A stretch of DNA of 64,000 nucleotides from Flagellimonas nanhaiensis (GCF_003382275.1 NZ_QTJX01000001.1:248001-312000), one strand, 5' to 3'; shown: positions 17,664 through 27,862, numbered from the stretch's first letter. Program-made: numbers and translations. The notes: generated by a model from the sequence alone, not told the origin.

Positions 17664-19145
17664 TCAGTTTAAGCTATACGTGGTCCCATCCTTTCCATCC
17701 TTGATTTGGATACCCAGGGCATTAAGGTCGTCCCTGATTTTGTCCGAGGTGGCAAAATCTTTGTTGGCACGTGCTTCATTGCGGAGTTGGATCAATAGTT
17801 CCATTACTCCATCCAATGTGTTGGAATCGTCATTGAGGGCAGATTGGTTCTCAATTCCAAGAATATCGTATACAAACGCCTCCATGGTGCTTTTAAGCAA
17901 AGCTTTATCGTCTTCCGTGATGCTCTGTTGACCTTCTTTAATCAAATTGATACGTTTGACGGCATCAAAAAGGTGCGAAATAAGAACTGGCGTGTTAAAA
18001 TCATCGTTCATGGCGTCATAGCACTTTTGTCGCCAATTGTTCACATCAAAATTTGATGTACCCCCAGTTTTTAGTCCACCAAGACTGTCCATGGCCTCCA
18101 TTAGCCTATTGTATCCTTTTTCGGAAGCTTGCAATGCATCATCACTGAGGTCCAAAATGCTGGTGTAATGCGCCTGCATCATGAAAAAACGCACAACCGC
18201 AGGGGAATAGGGCTTACTTAAAATATCATTGTCTCCACTAATCATCTCCGCAGGATAGATATTATTTCCTGTGGATTTGGACATTTTTTTCCCATTAAGG
18301 GTCAACATGTTGGCATGCAGCCAATATCTCACCGGAGATTTTCCGGTGCTGGCCTCTGCTTGAGCAATCTCGCACTCATGATGGGGGAACTTAAGGTCCA
18401 TTCCTCCTCCGTGGATATCAAAGGTTTCACCTAGATATTTTGTGCTCATTGCGGTGCATTCCAAATGCCATCCTGGAAAACCATCTCCCCATGGAGAGGG
18501 CCATCTCATAATATGTTGTGGCTCGGCTTTTTTCCACAAGGCAAAATCTTGCGGATTCTTTTTCTCGTCCTGGGCGGTTAGTTCACGGGTGTTGGCAATC
18601 ATATCCTCCAACTTTCGCCCGCTCAACTTACCGTAATCATTACTCTCGTTGAACTTAACCACATCAAAATAAACAGAACCGTTTATCTCGTAGGCATAGC
18701 CTTTTTCAATAATTTCCTTGATAATCTCTATCTGCTCAATGATATGTCCTGTAGCCGTAGGCTCTATACTTGGCGGTAATAGATTGAACTTTTGAAGGGT
18801 GTTGTGGAAATCAACAGTGTAACGTTGTACCACTTCCATAGGTTCAATCTGTTCAAGTTTTGCTTTTTTGGCGATTTTATCCTCACCCTCATCCGCATCA
18901 TTTTCCAAGTGCCCTGCATCGGTGATATTTCTAACGTATCTTACTTTATACCCTAAGTGCTTGAAGTATCTAAAAACCATATCAAACGACATAAAAGTAC
19001 GGCAGTTCCCTAGATGCACATTGCTGTATACCGTAGGTCCGCAGACGTACATTCCAACATATCCGTCCTTTAGAGGGACAAAAGGTTCTTTTTTACCAGA
19101 AAGTGAATTGTGTACTCGAAGTTCTTGGGTTTGGTAAAGTTGCAT
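17664..19145 (-). CDS. cysS: Cysteinyl-tRNA synthetase
   Basis: Charges tRNA-Cys. Class I signature is seen as HLGN (residues 44-47, variant of HIGH) after the zinc-ligand Cys35 in YVCGPTVY, the further zinc ligands in [10 protein letters not shown] and HHECEIAQ, and KMSKSTGN at about 284-291. The 493-residue length is typical and includes the DALR-type anticodon-binding tail. It sits 13 bases downstream of folE and 6 bases upstream of yidD, forming a tight operon. Confidence 0.98.
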   Translation of the reverse strand: MQLYQTQELRVHNSLSGKKEPFVPLKDGYVGMYVCGPTVYSNVHLGNCRTFMSFDMVFRYFKHLGYKVRYVRNITDAGHLENDADEGEDKIAKKAKLEQIEPMEVVQRYTVDFHNTLQKFNLLPPSIEPTATGHIIEQIEIIKEIIEKGYAYEINGSVYFDVVKFNESNDYGKLSGRKLEDMIANTRELTAQDEKKNPQDFALWKKAEPQHIMRWPSPWGDGFPGWHLECTAMSTKYLGETFDIHGGGMDLKFPHHECEIAQAEASTGKSPVRYWLHANMLTLNGKKMSKSTGNNIYPAEMISGDNDILSKPYSPAVVRFFMMQAHYTSILDLSDDALQASEKGYNRLMEAMDSLGGLKTGGTSNFDVNNWRQKCYDAMNDDFNTPVLISHLFDAVKRINLIKEGQQSITEDDKALLKSTMEAFVYDILGIENQSALNDDSNTLDGVMELLIQLRNEARANKDFATSDKIRDDLNALGIQIKDGKDGTTYSLN

Positions 19146-19158
19146 TGAAAACTATGGA

Positions 19159-19839
19159 TTAAAAATCTGTGTCAAGGTTGATGTAGTCCAAAAATTCCCT
19201 TCTAACTGCTTCGTCCTTGAATTTTCCACCATACTCAGCAGTTACCGTGCTACTTTCAATATCACGGATTCCTCTGGAATTTACACAAAGGTGCTTTGCG
19301 TCAATAACACAGGCAACGTCCTCCGTACCCAACACTTGTTGAAGTTCTTTAACAATTTGGATGTTCAAACGTTCTTGAACCTGGGGCCTTTTGGCAAAAT
19401 AATCTACAATTCGGTTCATTTTGGAAAGTCCTACCACCGTTCCATTGGAGATATAGGCTATATGGGCCCTTCCAACGATGGGCAACAGGTGGTGTTCGCA
19501 GGTGGAATAGAGTACAATGTTCTTTTCCACCAACATTTCACCGTACTTGTACTTGTTTTTGAATGTAGAGGATTCGGGCCTTCTTTTTGGATGCAATCCA
19601 CCAAATATTTCCTTCACATACATTTTGGCCACCCTTTGAGGGGTACCTTTTAAGCTGTCGTCATCCAAATCAAGTCCTAGGGTCAACATAATTTCACGGA
19701 CACTTTTCTTTATCCGTTCAATTTTTTCCTCCTCGTCCAACACAAATGCATCTTCACGGATAGGGGTATCCGCAGACGACCCAATATGGTCATTTCCCCT
19801 TTCGTCGTACTGTTTTTCCAAAGCCTGTCCTAGTTTCAT
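19159..19839 (-). CDS. folE: GTP cyclohydrolase I
   Basis: First enzyme of tetrahydrofolate synthesis, converting GTP to 7,8-dihydroneopterin triphosphate. The zinc ligands are visible: Cys114 and His117 in STCEHHLLP and Cys185 in AKHLCVNSRG. The GLSKMNRIVDYFAKRPQVQE helix is also conserved. The 226-residue protein has an acidic N-terminal extension of about 35 residues. It is the first gene of the minus-strand folE-cysS-yidD block; folP lies elsewhere in the window at 37294. Confidence 0.97.
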   Translation of the reverse strand: MKLGQALEKQYDERGNDHIGSSADTPIREDAFVLDEEEKIERIKKSVREIMLTLGLDLDDDSLKGTPQRVAKMYVKEIFGGLHPKRRPESSTFKNKYKYGEMLVEKNIVLYSTCEHHLLPIVGRAHIAYISNGTVVGLSKMNRIVDYFAKRPQVQERLNIQIVKELQQVLGTEDVACVIDAKHLCVNSRGIRDIESSTVTAEYGGKFKDEAVRREFLDYINLDTDF

Positions 19840-19947
19840 AGCTGTAACTTCAAGAAAGCAAAGATATACATTAATAGCCTATTTAACATCTGGTATACCC
19901 TGTTTGACAACATAAATTATTGTTAAGGAGCAACGCGAAGTACTTTT

Positions 19948-21771
19948 ATGTTAGCAAACCTACGCTCTATGGTAAAAATTGTGGTAAAGACCATAATAGC
20001 TATCTTCCTATGCCAAGTAACCTTTGCACAGGTTACTAATGATTGTGGCAGTGCAATCCCTATTTGTAGTAATACCCCCATTAATGGTGGAACCAATGGT
20101 TATGGAACGGATGATTTCTATGGAGCTACTTCTAGTGGGTGTTTAGAACAGACCACTTCCGGTTCAATTGAATCTAATTCTGGCTGGTACCGATTCCGGA
20201 CCGCTGCTTCCGGAAGATTGGGGTTTAATATCGGACACAATAGCAATGAAGATTGGGACTTTGCGCTGTACCAAGCAAGCAATTGCGCCACATTAGGAGA
20301 TCCAATTCGATGCAACTTCTTTGATAACAGTGATTTTAAGAGTTTTATTGGGGTTGGTGAAGATCCCACTGGAGATGTGGATTCTGTCCATTATGAGGAC
20401 TGGTTGGATGTAAATGCCGGCGAAGACTATATCCTGTTCATTAATAATTTCAGTAATGTAAACTCAGGGTTTTCCATACAATTCACCGGGGATATCTGGG
20501 TTACAAATCCCAATACTGCGTTGGACTGCTCTATTGTCAACAATCTTTTGGGCCCTCCCATTGCTGCATGCGAGAACGATCCTATTACGTTAGATGCTAC
20601 CACCTCTGGTGCCATGGCCTACGAATGGTACAGGAATGATGGAAGCGGGTTTCAGCTTATTGCAGGGGAAACTGCGGCTACATTTAATGTCTTGAATTCA
20701 TCAACTTATAGAGTTGTGGTAATCACAGGTACTGGAAACATTGTTAGTGATGTACAAGTTGGATTTACGGCTATTCCTGTTACGCAAGCGGTGAATGATG
20801 AAGTTTTCTGTCATACCGCTGATATGATTTTTAATTTGGAGGATAAGGACATTGAAGCACTTGGAACCCAAGATCCAGATGATTTTATTGTAAGTTACCA
20901 TACTTCGCAGACAGACGCCAATCTAGGGTTAAACCCTTTGACCAAACATTATGCAAAAAGTGTGGGACAAGAAATAATATATGTGCGGACCACTTCATTG
21001 ACCAACCCAAATTGTTTTGATGCTTCACAAAGTTTTCTTTTAGATGCCATTGAATCCCCCAACTTAAGTTTTGAAGAAGAAGTGGTCATTTGTGAGACCG
21101 CTGGCAGTGCAGTAATCGGTGAAACTATGCCCAATCCTAGTTATACGTATCTGTGGAGTACTGGTGAGACTACTCCAAATATTAGTGTTTCGCAGGGTGG
21201 GGAATACACACTTACCGTTACCAATGCTTCAAACGGAGTGAATTGTGAAGCCGTAAGAACCGTAACAACAAGTGTATCGATTGCTCCAGAAATTACTTCC
21301 ATAGAGATTGATGATTTTAAAGCAAGCAATACAGTTACCATAGTTACTGATATTGCTGGAGATTTTGAATATCGCTTGAATGACGGTGAATACCAAACCA
21401 GTAATGTTTTGACCGAAGTGCCTCCTGGAGAACATAGAGTGTATATACGGGATGTCCATGGCTGCGGTGAGATTCAACGTGACATAGTGGTGGTTGGTTT
21501 TCCGGCCATTTTCTCTCCAAATGGTGATGTGCTTAACGAAAGCTGGCAGATTGAAGGACTTTCAGAATTAAGTTCACCCATTGTCACCATATATGATCGC
21601 TACGGTAAATTGATCAAACAAATGACAGAACTTAGTGCTGGATGGGATGGGAGCTTTAATGGAAAGCCTTTACCCTCCACAGATTACTGGTTTAAATTGT
21701 CTTATTTGGATAGCGATGGAAACAGAGTTTATGCCAAATACCTACAAAGCCATTTTTCACTTCGCAGATAG
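19948..21771 (+). CDS. T9SS type B sorted secreted protein (paralogue 1)
   Basis: A 607-residue secreted protein. It has a signal peptide ending TFAQ, then an N-terminal domain of about 190 residues starting NDCGSAIPICSNTPI and containing IRCN and EDWLDVNAGEDYILFINNFS. Ig/PKD-like segments follow, and the type IX secretion C-terminal domain of type B (gliding-motility-associated) runs from about residue 520, with FSPNGDVLNESWQIEG, IYDRYGKLI and STDYWFKLSY. Type B substrates usually stay on or leave the cell surface through the T9SS. Start may be Met1 or Met8 (MVKIVVKT), both before the signal peptide. Its paralogue lies 117 bases downstream. Confidence 0.85.
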   Translation: MLANLRSMVKIVVKTIIAIFLCQVTFAQVTNDCGSAIPICSNTPINGGTNGYGTDDFYGATSSGCLEQTTSGSIESNSGWYRFRTAASGRLGFNIGHNSNEDWDFALYQASNCATLGDPIRCNFFDNSDFKSFIGVGEDPTGDVDSVHYEDWLDVNAGEDYILFINNFSNVNSGFSIQFTGDIWVTNPNTALDCSIVNNLLGPPIAACENDPITLDATTSGAMAYEWYRNDGSGFQLIAGETAATFNVLNSSTYRVVVITGTGNIVSDVQVGFTAIPVTQAVNDEVFCHTADMIFNLEDKDIEALGTQDPDDFIVSYHTSQTDANLGLNPLTKHYAKSVGQEIIYVRTTSLTNPNCFDASQSFLLDAIESPNLSFEEEVVICETAGSAVIGETMPNPSYTYLWSTGETTPNISVSQGGEYTLTVTNASNGVNCEAVRTVTTSVSIAPEITSIEIDDFKASNTVTIVTDIAGDFEYRLNDGEYQTSNVLTEVPPGEHRVYIRDVHGCGEIQRDIVVVGFPAIFSPNGDVLNESWQIEGLSELSSPIVTIYDRYGKLIKQMTELSAGWDGSFNGKPLPSTDYWFKLSYLDSDGNRVYAKYLQSHFSLRR

Positions 21772-21888
21772 CACATTGTGCATTTTATCGATTAACTGTA
21801 CAATTTTTGGGTTGAAATCATACTAAAAGTAGGGTTTATGCAGTTATACTGGTTATAGTATACAAGAACCCCATAGCCCCAAAATTCT

Positions 21889-23343
21889 ATGAGAACCCTA
21901 TGTATTGCCATTTGTTGCCTCTTCTTCTTTTATTTTAAGGCAACCGCGCAAAACTCACCAGATTGTAGAACTGCTATTCCTGTCTGTGCCGATGCACCCA
22001 TATCTGGCATCACAGATGGAGGTGGTGATATTGATGATTTTGATCCTGATGTGATTCGACAATCTGGTTGTTTGGAAAAAGGGAGCGTAAGCTCTGCCAA
22101 TCTGGAAAATAATTCGGCTTGGTATGTATTTAGGGCTGGGACCGATGGACAAATCGGTTTTGACATAGAGGCACTACCTGTAAACCCAGGAGGTGTGGTT
22201 ACTGCAGAGTGGGATTTTGCCCTTTATGGTCCTTTTGATCAAACTTCGGGTCAGAATTTCTGCGGTCTTGTTGGGGATGGAACCGCACAACCAATTCGAT
22301 GCAATTACGAATATAACGACACAGGATTTACTGGTATTGGTGTTAATCCTATTGATGGTAGGGTAGGGGCACCTTTTGTTAGGGGAAGTCAGAACACTTA
22401 TGATGAATGGTTGGATGTGACCGCTGGTGAAATCTACTATCTTTTCATCAATAACTATAATACCAATTTTGATGGCGATCCTGAATCGTTTACGTTAACC
22501 TTCACTGGTAGTTCTGTGGATGCCGATCAAAACAGCGCATTGGATTGTACACTTCGTGATGAATTTTTGGGATTGGATATCATTGCCTGTGAAGGAGACC
22601 CTGATATTGTTTTAAGTGCATTGAATTCACCCGCTGGGTCCGATATTGGCAGTGTGGAATGGACAGTGGACTACGATGATGATGGTACCATTGACGATAC
22701 TTTGACCGGTACTGGGCCTTTTGGTGCTGAGCTTGTTGTTTCCAGCCCCAATTCTGGTCGCTACTTTGTGGAAATTACCACCGCATCTGGAACTCCCCCG
22801 ACCGTAGTGGACAATGGAGGTATCTTGATTACCTTTTATGGAGAACCCGTTTTGGATGATGTAGTGATCGTGGATTTGGAGACCAGTGATATTTCAGACC
22901 CCTATGACGTGGAGTTTGTACCACAAGGCGATGGAGACTACGAATACGCCATAAATGGAGGAGAATTTCAGGATGACCCCATTTTTCTGGATGTACCTCC
23001 AGGGCTGAATACCGTAATCGTAAATGATAAAAATGGCTGTGGTACCTTAGAGCAAGATTTCTTAGTGGTTGGGTACCCCAAGTTTTTCACTCCAAATGGA
23101 GATTCTTTTCACGATACATGGAACGTTCAGGGTATTGAGAGACTGTCCGATGCTACCATTTATATATTTGATCGATACGGAAAGCTGTTGAAACAGTTGG
23201 ACGACGCTACTGGCTGGGACGGAACCTTCAACGGTAGAGACCTTCCATCTTCTGATTATTGGTTCCGATTGGAATATGATCAGGATGATCAAGGAGTTTT
23301 AGTGGCCCGATCCGTAAGAAGACATTTCTCTTTGGTCAGATAA
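21889..23343 (+). CDS. T9SS type B sorted secreted protein (paralogue 2)
   Basis: A 484-residue paralogue of the upstream gene. It shares the N-terminal domain (signal ending ATAQ, then SPDCRTAIPVCADAPI, IRCNYEYNDTGFTGIG and DEWLDVTAGEIYYLFINNY) and the type B T9SS C-terminal domain (FFTPNGDSFHDTWNVQGIE, IFDRYGKLLKQLD, SSDYWFRLEYD). It lacks one of the middle Ig-like segments of its neighbour, which explains the shorter length. The central part is Asp-rich (for example DYDDDGTIDD), suggesting calcium binding. Ligand or surface role unknown. Confidence 0.85.
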   Translation: MRTLCIAICCLFFFYFKATAQNSPDCRTAIPVCADAPISGITDGGGDIDDFDPDVIRQSGCLEKGSVSSANLENNSAWYVFRAGTDGQIGFDIEALPVNPGGVVTAEWDFALYGPFDQTSGQNFCGLVGDGTAQPIRCNYEYNDTGFTGIGVNPIDGRVGAPFVRGSQNTYDEWLDVTAGEIYYLFINNYNTNFDGDPESFTLTFTGSSVDADQNSALDCTLRDEFLGLDIIACEGDPDIVLSALNSPAGSDIGSVEWTVDYDDDGTIDDTLTGTGPFGAELVVSSPNSGRYFVEITTASGTPPTVVDNGGILITFYGEPVLDDVVIVDLETSDISDPYDVEFVPQGDGDYEYAINGGEFQDDPIFLDVPPGLNTVIVNDKNGCGTLEQDFLVVGYPKFFTPNGDSFHDTWNVQGIERLSDATIYIFDRYGKLLKQLDDATGWDGTFNGRDLPSSDYWFRLEYDQDDQGVLVARSVRRHFSLVR

Positions 23344-23378
23344 CAAAAAAAAGGTCGGAAAACAATCTTCCCGACCTT
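23344..23378 (-). terminator. Terminator between convergent genes, best suited to the minus strand
   Basis: Stem arms AAGGTCGG (23351-23358) and CCGACCTT (23371-23378). The run of eight A bases on the left gives a T run on the minus strand, so it mainly ends the FadL-family gene; the plus-strand tail is poor. Confidence 0.75.
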
Positions 23379-23396
23379 CAGTTAAAAGAAATGAAT

Positions 23397-24896
23397 CTAA
23401 AATTTTATGGTGTAGCCCAAGGTTACATTGGTGTTGATTCTATTGATCATAGCTGAGCTATTGATTCCTGAATCAAAAAGGAAGGTGTTCACGTCCTGTT
23501 CTGTACGACTAAAGGCTAAATCCAACCTGCTTCCACCAAAATTGTACCCGATACCACCAGAAAAACCAGTTAAATCCCCGATAATGTCACCGCTTTCATA
23601 GGGACTTTCCTCATATCGATAACCAGCTCTTAAGCTAACCTCGTCTATTCTTAATTCCCCGCCCAATCTATAGGTGTTTACAACACCCAGTTGGTCTGCG
23701 ATAAAGTCATTTTCTGAAGTAAAACTTGGGTCAGAAGTGGGTCTAAGCTCAGCCTGGGACATATCTTGATAACCATAGTCAAAACTTAGAAGTCCATCTT
23801 TTCCAAAGACAACGGCGACACTTCCGGTGAGTTTTCCTGGAGTCTTGATTCGGTACTCTTCAAACAGGTTGACAATGCCAAAATCGATGAAATTAATATC
23901 AGAAACCGCAAGAGTGGAATTAATACGTTGCGAAGTATCATCGGTAAGCTCGTACCATGTTGGGGATTGATAACTACCTCCAACCCTAACATTGTCGTTC
24001 AATTTGGCGATGGCTCCAAGACTAAATGAAAAACCATATCCTTCTGTGTGAAGAAAATTATCAAATGTGGTAAGCTGAACCGGTGAGTCTTGATCATATC
24101 CAGTTTCATCCAACAGTGTCAATCTTTCATAAAGAATATTATGGAAATTTAAGGAAGCACCAAGGTATAGATTGTCCTGATACTGCCCTGCAAAGTTTAA
24201 GGTAAATCGGCTGTTATAGCCCGTTGTAGTTTGTAAATATTCTTGGTTTACAACACCATATTGAGCATTGGAAAAGTATGAAGTATTGGCGTCATCGTCA
24301 TCTGTTGGTTCAATAATACCTGCCTGGAATCCCAGAAATGCCTGTTGGGCGCCAAACCCAAGGGAAGCACCGATATCCAGGTAAGCATCTTCAATAAATT
24401 CTCCTTGTTGCACTCGTAATGGTCCAAGGGCTTGCCCTTGGGCAAAATTTAGAAAATAGTTGTCAATTCCCAAAGACGTATTTCCAGCTGCAAAAAATTC
24501 GTTATCAAAGTTTTGGACCATGTCATAGTTGAACGCAAGTGCCAATTTTTTCCATGGGCTGTTTGAGGATTTAAAGACAAAAACACCTCCCACTTGATTC
24601 AGTTCCAAATCGTTGATATCCGTACTTCTTACACTGTTTCCAAAAAGGGCTTCGTTGTCCCTGTTGTAATTGGATCCTGTTATGGTGAGTTCACTGTGAT
24701 TAAAAACTGCAGAACCTGCCGGATTTATGTTTAGGGAAGATAAATCGCCCCCAAGTGCTCCAAAGGCTCCACCCATAGCTTGAAACCGGGCCGTTCCCTG
24801 AATGTTTTCCGTGCTATAGCGCAATACATCATCAATGTTCTGGGCACTTGCAAAAACGCATGCCAATACCATTATGAAAGTTATTCTTCGTTTCAT
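23397..24896 (-). CDS. OmpP1/FadL family outer-membrane transporter
   Basis: A 499-residue beta-barrel protein with signal peptide (MKRRITFIMVLACVFASAQ). The N-terminal region ARFQAMGGAFGALGGDLSSLNINPAGSA is cut here to its key part, MGGAFGALGGD and NPAGSAVF, typical of FadL/TodX proteins, whose plugged barrel passes hydrophobic molecules such as fatty acids. It ends TNVTLGYTIKF with the aromatic C-terminus of barrels. Bacteroidota members are often called hemin receptor-like, but the ligand is not known. It is followed, in the same direction upstream, by the Gly/Trp-Arg/Ser lipoprotein gene 34 bases away and may share its transcript. Confidence 0.85.
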   Translation of the reverse strand: MKRRITFIMVLACVFASAQNIDDVLRYSTENIQGTARFQAMGGAFGALGGDLSSLNINPAGSAVFNHSELTITGSNYNRDNEALFGNSVRSTDINDLELNQVGGVFVFKSSNSPWKKLALAFNYDMVQNFDNEFFAAGNTSLGIDNYFLNFAQGQALGPLRVQQGEFIEDAYLDIGASLGFGAQQAFLGFQAGIIEPTDDDDANTSYFSNAQYGVVNQEYLQTTTGYNSRFTLNFAGQYQDNLYLGASLNFHNILYERLTLLDETGYDQDSPVQLTTFDNFLHTEGYGFSFSLGAIAKLNDNVRVGGSYQSPTWYELTDDTSQRINSTLAVSDINFIDFGIVNLFEEYRIKTPGKLTGSVAVVFGKDGLLSFDYGYQDMSQAELRPTSDPSFTSENDFIADQLGVVNTYRLGGELRIDEVSLRAGYRYEESPYESGDIIGDLTGFSGGIGYNFGGSRLDLAFSRTEQDVNTFLFDSGINSSAMINRINTNVTLGYTIKF

Positions 24897-24930
24897 TTTC
24901 TTTGATTTAGTTTGAGAATTTTAATGAAAT

Positions 24931-26262
24931 CTAGTTTCTTCTACCGCTTCTTCCAGATGAAGACCTAGCTCCAGATGATCTACTTGAGCCTCCAGAACTT
25001 CTATAGCTTCCAGAGCTTCTGGAGCTTCTTCCTGAAGAACTCCTGTAACTCCTGCTACTTGAACCTCTAGTGCTGCTTCTGTAGCTTCCTGAACTTCTTG
25101 AGCCACTTGAAGACCTTCTGTAACTACTGCTTCGTGGTGCCGATCTACCTGAAGATTGGTAGCTCCGGGTACTGCGACCTGAAGATGAACGGTAACCGGA
25201 TGATGAATTCCTGTTTATGGTGCCGCTTCGTCTATAGGTACCACTACTTCGAGTTGAAGGAGAGGTGCCGTATGAGCGGTATGTTCTTGAACTGCGATAA
25301 TTTGGTGCAGATCGGGTACTTCTGCTTGTACGATAACTTCTGTTTCGGGAAATAGCATCTGCACTCACGGACCTTCGGGCGGTTGTTCCCCGATTATAGG
25401 TTCTTGAGCTTCTGCCTACAGCACTTCTATTTACATTGGAACGTCCAGTACTTCCTCTATATCTGGAGGTGTATCCACTTCTTCGTGAGGCAAGATTAGA
25501 TCTTCCACGCAGAGTAGTTCCTGGGATTACAGAGTTTGAATACCCCCTTCTGCTCCTATTATAGGAGTATCCCCAGTTTCGGTACCCTCTGTAAGGTCTG
25601 TTCCAACCGTATCCGTAGTATCCACCCCATCCATAATATCCACGTCCCCAGTAAGGATTGCCCCAGCCGTAGCCTCCCCATCCCCATCGGTTCCATCTCC
25701 AAGGATTGTTCCAGCCCCAGCCCCAGCCGTAGCCTCCCCAGCCCCAGCCATTCCAAAGCCAAGGGTCGTTCCAGCCCCAGCCCCAGCCGAGACCGCCCCA
25801 ACCAAAGCCTCCCCAGCCCCAGTTGTTGTCGTAGACATTGATGGTTAAGTTGGTGGGATTGTCACCCCACCCGGGATTGCCAGTATATACATTATTATTG
25901 GCAAAATAATCGGTTTGTTCCCCTAAGGGAATGCTATCGTTTTCTATTGCGCTTGAATAGCTATCTATGTCGGTAAAGATTTCGTCCTCTAAGATTTCCC
26001 CATACTCATCTGCCTTCTGACCAAAATAATCCCCATAGATATCATTTTCTTGTTTGTTGATTCGTACAGCTTCGGCAGACCTTTTTTCAACCCTAACAGA
26101 TGGATTTCCATCAGAATAGATGCCATCATCATCATAATATGAAGCTTGCTGGTATGATCCACAGGAAACAGCCAAAAAAGAAATCATGAGAAAGCCGGCC
26201 AGAACTTTAAATTGAGAGCGGGGTATAGAGTTTGTCATCACGCAATTTTTATTGTTGGACAT
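24931..26262 (-). CDS. Gly/Trp-rich then Arg/Ser-rich lipoprotein
   Basis: A 443-residue protein of unknown function. It has a lipoprotein signal (FKVLAGFLMISFLAVSC, Cys about 34), an acidic region with many Asp/Glu/Tyr to about residue 120, then a stretch of about 100 residues made of Gly, Trp, Tyr, Asn and Pro (repeats such as GWGWGWNNPW). The last 200 residues are dominated by Arg, Ser, Tyr and Thr (RSSGSYRSS-type repeats) and end SGRSGRRN. It would be a strongly basic, unstructured tail on a lipid-anchored protein. Start could be Met1 (26262) or Met9 (26238). The gene is divergent from proS and just upstream of the FadL-type gene. Similar low-complexity proteins occur in Flavobacteriia without known role. 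Confidence 0.7.
   Translation of the reverse strand: MSNNKNCVMTNSIPRSQFKVLAGFLMISFLAVSCGSYQQASYYDDDGIYSDGNPSVRVEKRSAEAVRINKQENDIYGDYFGQKADEYGEILEDEIFTDIDSYSSAIENDSIPLGEQTDYFANNNVYTGNPGWGDNPTNLTINVYDNNWGWGGFGWGGLGWGWGWNDPWLWNGWGWGGYGWGWGWNNPWRWNRWGWGGYGWGNPYWGRGYYGWGGYYGYGWNRPYRGYRNWGYSYNRSRRGYSNSVIPGTTLRGRSNLASRRSGYTSRYRGSTGRSNVNRSAVGRSSRTYNRGTTARRSVSADAISRNRSYRTSRSTRSAPNYRSSRTYRSYGTSPSTRSSGTYRRSGTINRNSSSGYRSSSGRSTRSYQSSGRSAPRSSSYRRSSSGSRSSGSYRSSTRGSSSRSYRSSSGRSSRSSGSYRSSGGSSRSSGARSSSGRSGRRN
25590..25830. repeat. Low-complexity repeat coding the Gly/Trp tract
   Basis: Units such as CCAGCCCCAGCCGTAGCC recur several times with small changes, alternating with TTCCAAGG-type spacers. They encode the Gly-Trp repeats of the lipoprotein on the minus strand. 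The repetition could allow length changes by slippage or recombination. Confidence 0.7.
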
Positions 26263-26332
26263 ATTAAAAATAACTAGTTTTACCGAATTATTTTTCTAAT
26301 AAAGTCACAAGTTTTGTGCCAAACTATTGTAG

Positions 26333-27808
26333 ATGGGTAAAAATTTAACGAGCAGAAGCGAAGACTATTCCAAGTGGTATAACGAACTTGTTGTGAAGTC
26401 AGACTTGGCTGAAAACTCTGGAGTCAGGGGATGTATGGTCATCAAGCCATATGGTTTTGCAATTTGGGAAAAAATGCAGGCCCAATTGGATAAAATGTTC
26501 AAGGAAACAGGCCATGAAAATGCATATTTTCCGCTTTTTATTCCAAAATCGTATTTGAGCAAGGAAGCAAGCCATGTTGAAGGTTTTGCCAAGGAATGTG
26601 CCGTGGTCACGCACTATCGTTTAAAAAATGCGGAAGATGGCAGCGGCATTGTTGTGGATGAAGATGCCAAGTTGGAAGAGGAACTCATTGTAAGGCCTAC
26701 ATCGGAGACCATAATTTGGGATACCTATAGAAAATGGGTGCAGTCCTATCGAGACCTTCCCATAATGATCAATCAATGGGCAAATGTAGTCCGATGGGAA
26801 ATGCGTACAAGATTGTTTCTCCGTACCGCAGAATTTTTATGGCAAGAAGGGCATACGGCTCATGCAACTAGGCAAGAGGCTTTGGAAGAAGCGGAGCAAA
26901 TGATGCATGTTTATGCAGATTTTGTCGAAAACTATATGGGAGTTCCCGTAATCAAGGGTACAAAAACTGAAAGCGAGCGTTTTGCAGGTGCAGAAGAAAC
27001 CTATTGTATTGAAGCGCTTATGCAGGATGGAAAAGCTCTACAAGCTGGAACTTCACACTTTTTGGGACAAAATTTTGCCAAGGCCTTTGATGTGAAATTT
27101 GCAAATAGGGAAGGTAAGCAAGAATATGTTTGGGCCACTTCATGGGGGGTTTCTACCAGACTTATGGGAGCATTGGTAATGACGCACAGTGATGATAACG
27201 GATTGGTACTTCCGCCTAAGTTGGCACCTATTCAGGTGGTCATTGTACCTATATATAAAGGACTAGATCAACTTGATTCCATTTCGGAAAAAGTAGATTC
27301 TTTGGTAAAGGAATTGCGCTCCAAGGGTATTTCCGTCAAATATGACAAAAGGGATACCCACAAACCTGGGTTCAAATTCAACGAGTATGAATTAAAAGGT
27401 GTTCCTGTTCGTATTGCTGTGGGCCAAAGGGATTTGGAAAACGGCACCTATGAAGTTGCTCGAAGGGATACATTGCAAAAAGAATCTGTAAACGCGGAGG
27501 ATGTGGTAAGCAAGATAGAATCTTTGCTGCAAGAAATTCAGGAAAATATCTATAAGAAAGCCTTGGATTACAGAAAAGACCATATGACCGTGGTCGACTC
27601 TTATGAAGAGTTTAAGCAAGTAATTGAGGAAAAAGGCGGTTTTGTGGCTGCACACTGGGATGGAACCATGGAAACCGAGGACAAAATCAAGGAAGAAACC
27701 AAGGCGACTATAAGATGTATTCCGTTCAATACAGAAAAAGAAGAAGGAAAATGTATGGTGACCGGTAAACCTTCTTCCCAAAGGGTATTGTTTGCTAAGG
27801 CTTACTAA
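26333..27808 (+). CDS. proS: Prolyl-tRNA synthetase, archaeal/eukaryal-like form
   Basis: Charges tRNA-Pro. At 491 residues it is the short class II ProRS without the bacterial editing insertion. Class II motifs are visible: motif 1 around [17 protein letters not shown], motif 2 [20 protein letters not shown] with the ATP-binding Arg, and motif 3 near [14 protein letters not shown]. The anticodon-binding domain begins near VVIVPIYKG, and the C-terminal extension ends with [18 protein letters not shown]. This form is common in Bacteroidota. It diverges from the Gly/Trp lipoprotein gene across 70 bases. Confidence 0.97.
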   Translation: MGKNLTSRSEDYSKWYNELVVKSDLAENSGVRGCMVIKPYGFAIWEKMQAQLDKMFKETGHENAYFPLFIPKSYLSKEASHVEGFAKECAVVTHYRLKNAEDGSGIVVDEDAKLEEELIVRPTSETIIWDTYRKWVQSYRDLPIMINQWANVVRWEMRTRLFLRTAEFLWQEGHTAHATRQEALEEAEQMMHVYADFVENYMGVPVIKGTKTESERFAGAEETYCIEALMQDGKALQAGTSHFLGQNFAKAFDVKFANREGKQEYVWATSWGVSTRLMGALVMTHSDDNGLVLPPKLAPIQVVIVPIYKGLDQLDSISEKVDSLVKELRSKGISVKYDKRDTHKPGFKFNEYELKGVPVRIAVGQRDLENGTYEVARRDTLQKESVNAEDVVSKIESLLQEIQENIYKKALDYRKDHMTVVDSYEEFKQVIEEKGGFVAAHWDGTMETEDKIKEETKATIRCIPFNTEKEEGKCMVTGKPSSQRVLFAKAY

Positions 27809-27832
27809 ACAGAGCAAAAAATAAAATTACAG

Positions 27833-27862
27833 TTGCAAGACTTAAAAATAGTTGTATTTTTG
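27833..27862 (+). promoter_or_regulatory. Promoter of the tRNA-Glu genes
   Basis: TTG at 27833-27835 and TATTTTTG at 27855-27862 with exactly 19 bases between them, an excellent match to the Bacteroidota consensus. The -7 element lies 24 bases upstream of the first tRNA-Glu. Confidence 0.8.

Noticed and set aside
25536..25841. Open frames on both strands in the Gly/Trp repeat area
   Set aside because: Low-complexity repeats keep several frames open. Only the minus-strand frame continues into a lipoprotein signal and a full-length protein.
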